Assembly: GCA_904420265.1 (NCBI GenBank)
Contig: CAJFUU010000100.1
Location: 1 to 11,671 of the forward strand
Direction of reading: 5' to 3'
Source of the DNA: an uncultured Clostridia bacterium
GTDB taxonomy: Bacteria > Bacillota > Clostridia > Christensenellales > Aristaeellaceae
DNA: 11,671 bases
Shown piece after piece: positions 7,133 through 11,671 of this stretch. Both the position numbers and the translations under genes were made by a program. The notes under the pieces were generated by a model, which saw only the letters and a program-made list of their open reading frames with translations, searched no databases and had not been told where the DNA came from. Numbering within the stretch: position 1 is the stretch's first letter; each line of letters begins with the position of its first letter.

Positions 7133-7645
7133 TTCACTGCTTTTTCAACAGCCTTCCGCGTCCGAAATACTATCTTGAAGCCACGATTTTTTTGCTTGCA
7201 CGCACGGGCCCAAATTCGACGCTTTATTGCGCAAAATAGCGCTGGAGAATGGCTTCTCGGGCCGCCTTCCCTGGTTCCGCTGGCCGGGATGCGTCCTCTG
7301 CCCGCATCGCTGGCGGGAACATTCCCGGCTTTCCCGTTGCCCGGAACAGGTTCCCCAGGGTCAGGCGTGGGCCGGGCCCGGGATTTCTGCGGCGCATATC
7401 CTGCATTAGCTTCACTTCTGCCGGGATATGTTGCTTTGAATGGCTGGCGGGCCTTCCGGAATACAGATGTCCGGCTTGCGCCGTGTTCCCGCGCATATTG
7501 CAGCAGGGACTGCCGGTGCGCCGCGTCCTGTGTTGTACGCCTGCGCGTTAAGAGAGCCCATGCGGCGCTTTCCTGCCTCCCCATTTTCTTCGTCTGTCCC
7601 GGATATGTTATGGCCCTGCATACCCAATGCGTAAAGGCTCTCGCG

Positions 7646-7674
7646 TTGCAGAGTTTACACAGGCGTGTTATAAT
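7646..7674 (+). promoter_or_regulatory. Promoter of the polysaccharide exporter operon, extended -10
   Basis: TTGCAG (7646-7651), a 17-nt spacer and TATAAT (7669-7674) preceded by TGT. The predicted start is near 7681, ~48 bp upstream of the permease start codon. The -35 lies next to, or within, the end of the decayed insertion sequence. Confidence 0.78.
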
Positions 7675-7678
7675 AGAA

Positions 7679-7698
7679 ATTCCGGTAGTTTCCGGTAG
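7679..7698. repeat. 10-bp tandem repeat at the predicted transcription start
   Basis: TTCCGGTAG occurs twice with a 10-bp period (7680-7688 and 7690-7698), directly downstream of the -10 hexamer. It is one helical turn apart and in the position of a repressor site or early-transcript element. Function is inferred only. Confidence 0.45.
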
Positions 7699-7728
7699 AT
7701 TTTTCATGCGCGGAGGTTTTCGCTTTTC

Positions 7729-8601
7729 ATGGCTTCCAGGGAAAATAACCAGCGCTGGGATACGGTCATCCGCCCCCGCAGCGGCTGGTTTGACATCAAC
7801 CTGCGCGAACTTGCGCACTACCGCGACCTGATCTTCCTGCTGGTCAAACGCAATGTCACGGTGCTTTACAAGCAAACCGTGCTCGGCCCGGCCTGGATGG
7901 TTATTCAGCCGGTGCTCAGTTCGCTGATGTTCACGGTGGTATTCGGCGGTATCGCCTCGCTGCCCACCGACGGCATGCCGGATTTCCTGTTTTATATGGC
8001 CGGCAATATCGTCTGGGCCTATTTTTCCAACGCCCTGAAGCAGTGCTCCACCGTCTTTGTGGACAACCACTCACTTTTTGGCAAGGTGTACTTTCCACGC
8101 CTGGTCATGCCGATCAGCGTGGTTTTATCCAAACTGATCAACTTCTTTGTGCAGTTCGCGCTCTTTGCGGTGTTCCTGGTCTACTATGCCGCGCAGCCGA
8201 ATTCGCCGGTACAGCCAAACTGGCAGATGCTGGCGTTTATACCGCTGGTGCTTTTGCAGACGGGCATGCTGGGCATGGGGCTGGGCAGCATCATTTCCTC
8301 GCTGACCACGCGCTACCGCGACCTGACGCTGCTGGTAAACCTGGGCATCAGTTTGTGGATGTACGCCACCCCCATCGCCTATCCGGCCTCCATGGTCATG
8401 GAGAATTATCCGCATTTGGTGGGGCTTTACATGCTCAACCCCGTCACGCCCATTGTGGAGTACTTCCGCGCCGCCTTCCTGGGCGTGGAAACCTTCAGCC
8501 TGGCTTACATGCCTCTGTCCGTAGGCATGACGTTGGTGCTGTTCGTGCTGGGGATTCTCATGTTTTCGCGCATTGAAAAGACGTTCATGGACACCGTGTA
8601 A
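7729..8601 (+). CDS. ABC-2 type polysaccharide exporter permease (Wzm/TagG-like)
   Basis: A 290-residue membrane subunit of an ABC exporter that moves lipid-linked glycan or teichoic-acid-type polymer across the cytoplasmic membrane. The N-terminus carries the family signature ahead of the first membrane helix: ELAHYRDLIFLLVKRN followed by YKQTVLGPAWMVIQPV. About six hydrophobic helices follow, and TRYRDLTLLVN and YLLNP-type segments (here YMLNPVTPIVEYFR) fit the ABC2_membrane family. The length is usual for Wzm. ATG follows GGAGG with a rather long 12-nt gap; no better start is visible. It is the first gene of an operon and lies 17 nt upstream of its ATPase partner. Wzm and TagG cannot be told apart here because no glycosyltransferase or tag gene is in the window. 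Confidence 0.93.
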   Translation: MASRENNQRWDTVIRPRSGWFDINLRELAHYRDLIFLLVKRNVTVLYKQTVLGPAWMVIQPVLSSLMFTVVFGGIASLPTDGMPDFLFYMAGNIVWAYFSNALKQCSTVFVDNHSLFGKVYFPRLVMPISVVLSKLINFFVQFALFAVFLVYYAAQPNSPVQPNWQMLAFIPLVLLQTGMLGMGLGSIISSLTTRYRDLTLLVNLGISLWMYATPIAYPASMVMENYPHLVGLYMLNPVTPIVEYFRAAFLGVETFSLAYMPLSVGMTLVLFVLGILMFSRIEKTFMDTV

Positions 8602-8618
8602 AGAAAGGGAATTTGTCA

Positions 8619-9887
8619 ATGTCTGAACGCACGCTGGAAATCGACCATGTCAGCAAGGAATACCGGCTGGGCATGATCGGCGCGGGCACCCTCCAGGACG
8701 ATTTGCGCGCCTGGTTCGCGCGCATCCGCGGCAAGGAGGACCCCAACCGCAAAATCGGCGAAGCCGCGCAGGCGCGGGGGCACGAATACTTCCTGGCCCT
8801 TGACGACGTGTGCCTCAACGCCGACCGCGGCGACGCGCTGGCGGTCATCGGCCGCAACGGCGCCGGCAAGAGCACGCTGCTCAAACTCATTTCGCGCATC
8901 ACCGCGCCTACCAAGGGCGAAATCCGCCTGTGCGGGCGCGTATCCACGCTCCTGGAGGTGGGCACGGGCTTCCACGCCGACCTCACCGGCCGGGAAAACG
9001 TCTACCTGAACGGCGCCATCCAGGGCATGCGCCGCGCCGAAATCAACCAAAAGCTCAAAGAAATCATCGAATTTTCCGAAATCGAGCAGTTTATCGACAC
9101 GCCGGTGAAGCGATACAGTTCCGGCATGTACATCAAGCTGGCGTTCGCCGTGGCCGCGCACCTGGATCCGGACATACTGATCTGCGATGAAGTGCTGGCC
9201 GTGGGCGACCTCACCTTCCAGCAGAAGTGCCTGGGCAAAATGGCCGACGTATCCCGCGGCGGCCGCACGGTGCTCTACGTCAGCCACAACATGCGCACCG
9301 TCAACCAGCTTTGCACGCGCGGCATCTATCTGGAAAGGGGAAAGCTGGTCTACGACGGCGAAGTTTCCCGCGCCATCGACCTTTATTCCGGCAGCGGCAT
9401 CCGCTCGGTAGAGCGCGACCTGGACGCCATGCCGCGCGCCCAACTTCTGGGCCTGCGCATGCGCATGACGTACATGCGCGTGGAAAATTCCGAAACCATG
9501 GAGTACCAGATGGACGACGTCATGGAGTTTTCCATCGCCTTCCGCTCTGAAGCGCATGAACGGCGTTGCCGGCTGCGCATGGTGTTGATGAACAACGCTT
9601 CCGCGCCCGTGGCCATGAGCCAGACGCCGGAATTTGAAGTTCTGCCCGGCGACGAAAAGACGCTGCGCGTGCGCGCGCCTCTGGAAAGCGTGGCCCCGGG
9701 CGAGTTCAGCATCAAACTTTCGCTGGTCGGGGGCGACCCGCGCGGGGGAAGCATTGAATACGATACCATCAACGACGTGGGACACTTCGTCATCATCGAC
9801 GATCCCTCGCGCACGGCGGGCTTTATCTGGTCTGAGCCGTTGTGGGGCAACATGCGCCTGCGCGATATGGAGCTGGTAAGCATATGA
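8619..9887 (+). CDS. ABC exporter ATPase with C-terminal Wzt-type domain (Wzt/TagH-like)
   Basis: A 422-residue ATPase that powers glycan export with the upstream permease. The nucleotide-binding domain shows Walker A GRNGAGKST (78-86), signature YSSGMYIKL (166-174), Walker B ILICDEVLAVGD with Asp190/Glu191, and the switch His223 in SHN. Residues ~260-422 form a separate beta-rich domain ending in GHFVIIDDPSRTAG and LWGNMRLRDMEL. This resembles the Wzt C-terminal domain, which in Gram-negative systems recognises the finished polymer end. That suggests the exporter is selective for a modified glycan. ATG at 8619 with AAAGGGA at 8-nt spacing is preferred over the in-frame TTG at 8613. The stop overlaps the next gene's start (ATGA). 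Confidence 0.94.
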   Translation: MSERTLEIDHVSKEYRLGMIGAGTLQDDLRAWFARIRGKEDPNRKIGEAAQARGHEYFLALDDVCLNADRGDALAVIGRNGAGKSTLLKLISRITAPTKGEIRLCGRVSTLLEVGTGFHADLTGRENVYLNGAIQGMRRAEINQKLKEIIEFSEIEQFIDTPVKRYSSGMYIKLAFAVAAHLDPDILICDEVLAVGDLTFQQKCLGKMADVSRGGRTVLYVSHNMRTVNQLCTRGIYLERGKLVYDGEVSRAIDLYSGSGIRSVERDLDAMPRAQLLGLRMRMTYMRVENSETMEYQMDDVMEFSIAFRSEAHERRCRLRMVLMNNASAPVAMSQTPEFEVLPGDEKTLRVRAPLESVAPGEFSIKLSLVGGDPRGGSIEYDTINDVGHFVIIDDPSRTAGFIWSEPLWGNMRLRDMELVSI

Positions 9888-10759
9888 TTCGTCCCGCCAA
9901 AACCGTCGCCGCCATTCACGATTTAAGCGGCGTGGGTCGTTGCGCGCTGACGGTGGTATTGCCCGTTTTGAGCGCCATGGGCGCGCAGGCCTGTCCCGTG
10001 CCTACGGCCGTGCTCTCGGCGCATACGGCCTTTTCCGGCATTGCCGTACACGATTTGACGGACTTTTTGCCCGCTTACCTCGCCCACTGGCAGGCGCTGG
10101 GGCTGCGCTTTGACGCGGTCTATGCCGGTTATCTGGCCAGCCCCCGGCAGGCGGAGATCGTCGCGGATTTCCTGGATGCGCAGGCGCGCGCCCTCAAGGT
10201 GCTCGACCCGGTGATGGGCGACGACGGCGCGCTTTATTCCGGCATGCCGTCCTCAATGCCGGAAAAGTGGCGCGCCCTGTGCGCCCGGGCCGATGTGGTA
10301 ACGCCCAATATGACCGAATACGCGCTTCTGACCGGCGAGGACTACTCCCTGGCGCCGCGCACCGCGGCCCAGGCGGCCCGAATGCTGGACGCGCTTTTGG
10401 ACATGGGGGCGCAAAGCGCGGTCATCACCTCCGTGCCGCTCAAAACCGGCCCGGCCAACATCTATATGCGCAAAGGCGACAAAGAAGCGGGCGTCTGTCC
10501 CTTTGAACGGCTGGACGCGCATTATCCCGGCACGGGAGATTTGTTCGCCAGCGTGCTCACCGGCGCGCTTTTGCAGGGCGACGGTCTTGAGGGCGCGGTT
10601 CTGGCCGCCACCGCTTTCACCCGCCGCGCCGTGGCGCGCACCATGCTTTTGCCCACGCCGGTCAACTACGGCGTGGACCTGGAACCGCTGCTTCCCCTGC
10701 TGTGGGACAACGGGGATATGAAGCGCGCAAATTGCGATTGCGCGAAACCGGAGACTTGA
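9884..10759 (+). CDS. Pyridoxal/pyridoxamine kinase (PfkB-like ribokinase superfamily)
   Basis: A 291-residue cytosolic kinase predicted to phosphorylate pyridoxal, pyridoxamine or pyridoxine in vitamin B6 salvage. It shows the PdxK/PdxY pattern: N-terminal IHDLSGVGRCALTVVLPVLS with CPVPTAVLSAHTAF, the mid-protein LDPVMGDDG (107-115), DVVTPNMTEYALLTG, and the GTGD anion-hole motif with catalytic Asp219. The start ATG (9884) overlaps the ATPase stop as ATGA, with GGAG 11 nt upstream, so translation is probably coupled. An ATG further upstream at 9842 lies inside the ATPase gene and is rejected. The last ~10 residues (after WDNGDMKR) are polar and may be an untypical tail. Vitamin B6 salvage has no obvious link to glycan export, unless a PLP-dependent aminosugar enzyme is involved. 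Confidence 0.92.
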   Translation: MIRPAKTVAAIHDLSGVGRCALTVVLPVLSAMGAQACPVPTAVLSAHTAFSGIAVHDLTDFLPAYLAHWQALGLRFDAVYAGYLASPRQAEIVADFLDAQARALKVLDPVMGDDGALYSGMPSSMPEKWRALCARADVVTPNMTEYALLTGEDYSLAPRTAAQAARMLDALLDMGAQSAVITSVPLKTGPANIYMRKGDKEAGVCPFERLDAHYPGTGDLFASVLTGALLQGDGLEGAVLAATAFTRRAVARTMLLPTPVNYGVDLEPLLPLLWDNGDMKRANCDCAKPET

Positions 10760-10791
10760 CGCGCCGCTCCCGTTGCGGGGCGTCTTTCTTT
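10758..10791 (+). terminator. Rho-independent terminator of the exporter-kinase operon
   Basis: GACGCGCCGC (10758-10767) pairs with GCGGGGCGTC (10775-10784), ten positions with one G-G mismatch, across a 7-nt loop. TTTCTTT follows. The stem begins within the kinase stop codon. Confidence 0.88.
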
Positions 10792-10792
10792 C

Positions 10793-11671
10793 CGTATGCG
10801 CGCGGTTGGCCTGGCGAGAGAAGCTGGAATATGTGGTAGCAGGGTCTATTCCCGAACGCGCAGCCGGCCTCTTTCCGCATGCGCGCGATTGCCCTCTTCC
10901 CGCATCGTGTTGATACTCGGTGAAGTTGGCCGCTCCCCGCGTGCGCGCATTTGCCACTGCGTGACAAAAATAAAGGATTCGGATTTTATCCGTTCCGCAT
11001 GCGCAATTGCTCGCTTCCAATGTTGGCCGCGTTGCCCGCACTTGCTTCGTTTCCACATGCTCGCGGTTGGCTTCTTCCAGCATCGTGTTGATACTCGGTG
11101 AAGTTGGCCGCTCCCCGCGTGCGTGTAATTGCCTGTGCGTGACAAAAACAAAGGATTCGGATTTTACCCGCTCCGCATGCGCAATTGCTCGCTTCCAATG
11201 TTGGCCGCGTTACCCGCACTTACTCCGTTCCCGCGTGCGCGTGGTTGCCCAACACAATCTGCCATCTTATCAGCGTGTCTCCATTCCCGCATACTCGCAG
11301 TTGGCTTCTTTCAACGTTGGCCTCGTTGCTTGCACCCACTTCCTACACGTACGTGGTTATCCCCCGCAGTTCTGTCTGACTATTCGATAAAATGCCGCTT
11401 CCTACACGCGCGTGGTTATCCCCTTCCCGCATTGGGCGTATTGTCCGCGCCCGCTCCATTCCCACGTGCACGCTTGGCCTTTTTTGTGTCGTGTCGACAT
11501 TCGGTGAAGTTGACCACTTTCCGCATGCAAGCTGTCGCCCTAATTCCAATGTTGGGTACGTTGCCCGCACCCACTTCTTGCATGCGCGTGGTTATCCTCT
11601 TCCCGCATTGGGCGTATTGTCCGCGCCTGCTCCATTTCCGTGCGCAGGCAGTCGCCCTAATTCCAGTGTTG
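10793..11671. repeat. Degenerate tandem array, ~58-62 bp period, running off the window end
   Basis: About 15 copies of a ~22-bp motif with core like CCCGCATGCGCGTGGTTG recur at near-regular spacing. Core starts are about 10793, 10876, 10938, 10996, 11054, 11116, 11174, 11232, 11288, 11345, 11404, 11463, 11522, 11579 and 11639. The ~36-bp intervals fall into a few reused classes: GTTGATACTCGGTGAAG, GACAAAAA-y-AAAGGATTCGG, CCAATGTTGGCCGCGTT and GCATTGGGCGTATTGTCCGC. The period is not a multiple of three and reading frames break, so it is not coding. No gene, RNA gene or cas-like sequence is visible here. Confidence 0.85.
10903..11258. repeat. 178-bp higher-order direct repeat within the array
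   Basis: Two consecutive copies, 10903-11080 and 11081-11258, begin with CATCGTGTTGATACTCGGTG and each spans three basic units. They share long identical stretches, including the segment starting TCCGCATGCGCAATTGCTCG (10995 and 11173). Differences by eye are mostly C/T or A/G changes. A similar ~176-bp offset recurs for CGCGTGGTTATCC at 11409 and 11585. Confidence 0.88.

Larger units (their letters stand above)
6311..7612 (-). pseudogene. Decayed IS481-like DDE (rve-type) transposase
   Basis: No open gene remains, but pieces of one transposase appear in N-to-C order along the minus strand in shifting frames. They are: helix-turn-helix LLQYAREHGASRTSVFRKAR (~7445-7520); HSKQHIPAEVKLMQDMRRRN (~7385-7440), which matches the conserved linker of this family; LFRATGKPGMFP (~7315-7350); LYQYIVVDGFTCLRF (~6650-6695), equivalent to the YQYT-x-ID-x-x-TR-x-RF core strand; QTGGATLTNRFPAGK (~6540-6585), the former QTDNG-x-EFTNRF motif with its catalytic Asp lost; and RHNGKAGRGYRRDLKRLF (~6420-6475), the former RHNGKVERSHREDQ-x-RF motif. 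Frameshifts, deletions (the RYDG region is gone), stops and an internal tandem duplication show it is dead. Recognition comes from memory of the family, not a search. Boundaries are approximate. The + strand across here contains no other gene I can support. Confidence 0.68.

Noticed and set aside
7105..8070. Minus-strand open frame covering the fossil IS and the permease start
   Set aside because: Only its middle carries transposase-like peptides, in a frame that breaks. The remainder is antisense to the permease. It is annotated as a pseudogene instead.
8613..8618. Upstream TTG start for the ABC ATPase
   Set aside because: It leaves almost no gap to the AAAGGGA ribosome binding site, whereas ATG at 8619 has ideal 8-nt spacing.
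10253..11083. Long minus-strand open frame overlapping the kinase and the array
   Set aside because: Over the kinase it is antisense to a clear family protein. Over the array the ~59-bp and 178-bp units are not multiples of three, so it reads as a by-product of GC-rich sequence.
10793..11671. CRISPR array
   Set aside because: The repeats are far too degenerate and the intervals are reused and similar to each other. No cas gene is visible. Higher-order tandem repeats explain the pattern better.

Overview
The window looks like chromosome from a GC-rich member of the Bacillota (Clostridia), probably an uncultured gut lineage. The evidence is an LTA-synthase-type membrane sulfatase, a DUF1385 (YqhQ-like) membrane protein, a PrsA/SurA-type secreted foldase, AGGAGG-type ribosome binding sites and near-consensus sigma-A promoters, three of them with a TGN extended -10. 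A Christensenellales-like or Oscillospirales-like origin is a guess from general style, not something the sequence proves.

Layout. (1) 44-3115, minus strand: a two-gene operon of DUF1385 protein followed by an LtaS-like phosphoglycerol transferase, driven by a TTGACA/TATAAT promoter. (2) 3116-4940: a divergent promoter region and a secreted parvulin-type foldase whose PPIase domain is split by a long Glu/Ala/Pro/Thr insert, closed by a strong terminator. (3) 4956-6179: a secreted alpha/beta hydrolase carrying two EF-hand calcium loops inside its fold; its promoter is bracketed by a 13-bp inverted repeat. (4) 6179-7645: a graveyard of mobile DNA. A ~128-bp palindromic MITE-like element touches the hydrolase stop codon, followed by a heavily decayed IS481-like DDE transposase on the minus strand with an internal ~181-bp tandem duplication. 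(5) 7646-10791: a three-gene operon of polysaccharide ABC exporter permease (Wzm-like), its ATPase with a C-terminal Wzt-type domain, and a pyridoxal/pyridoxamine kinase translationally coupled to the ATPase by an ATGA overlap, ended by a terminator. (6) 10793 to the window end: a non-coding tandem array with a ~58-62 bp period. About 15 copies of a degenerate ~22-bp motif are separated by ~36-bp intervals that are themselves reused, giving a 178-bp higher-order repeat. The motif core mostly keeps strict purine/pyrimidine alternation although its bases vary.

Most genes act at the cell surface: teichoic-acid-type polymer synthesis, glycan export, extracellular protein folding and a secreted hydrolase. 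The best candidates for something undescribed are the alternating-purine/pyrimidine array at the right end, the EF-hand alpha/beta hydrolase, and the split-parvulin foldase. No complete new defence or mobile system is visible.
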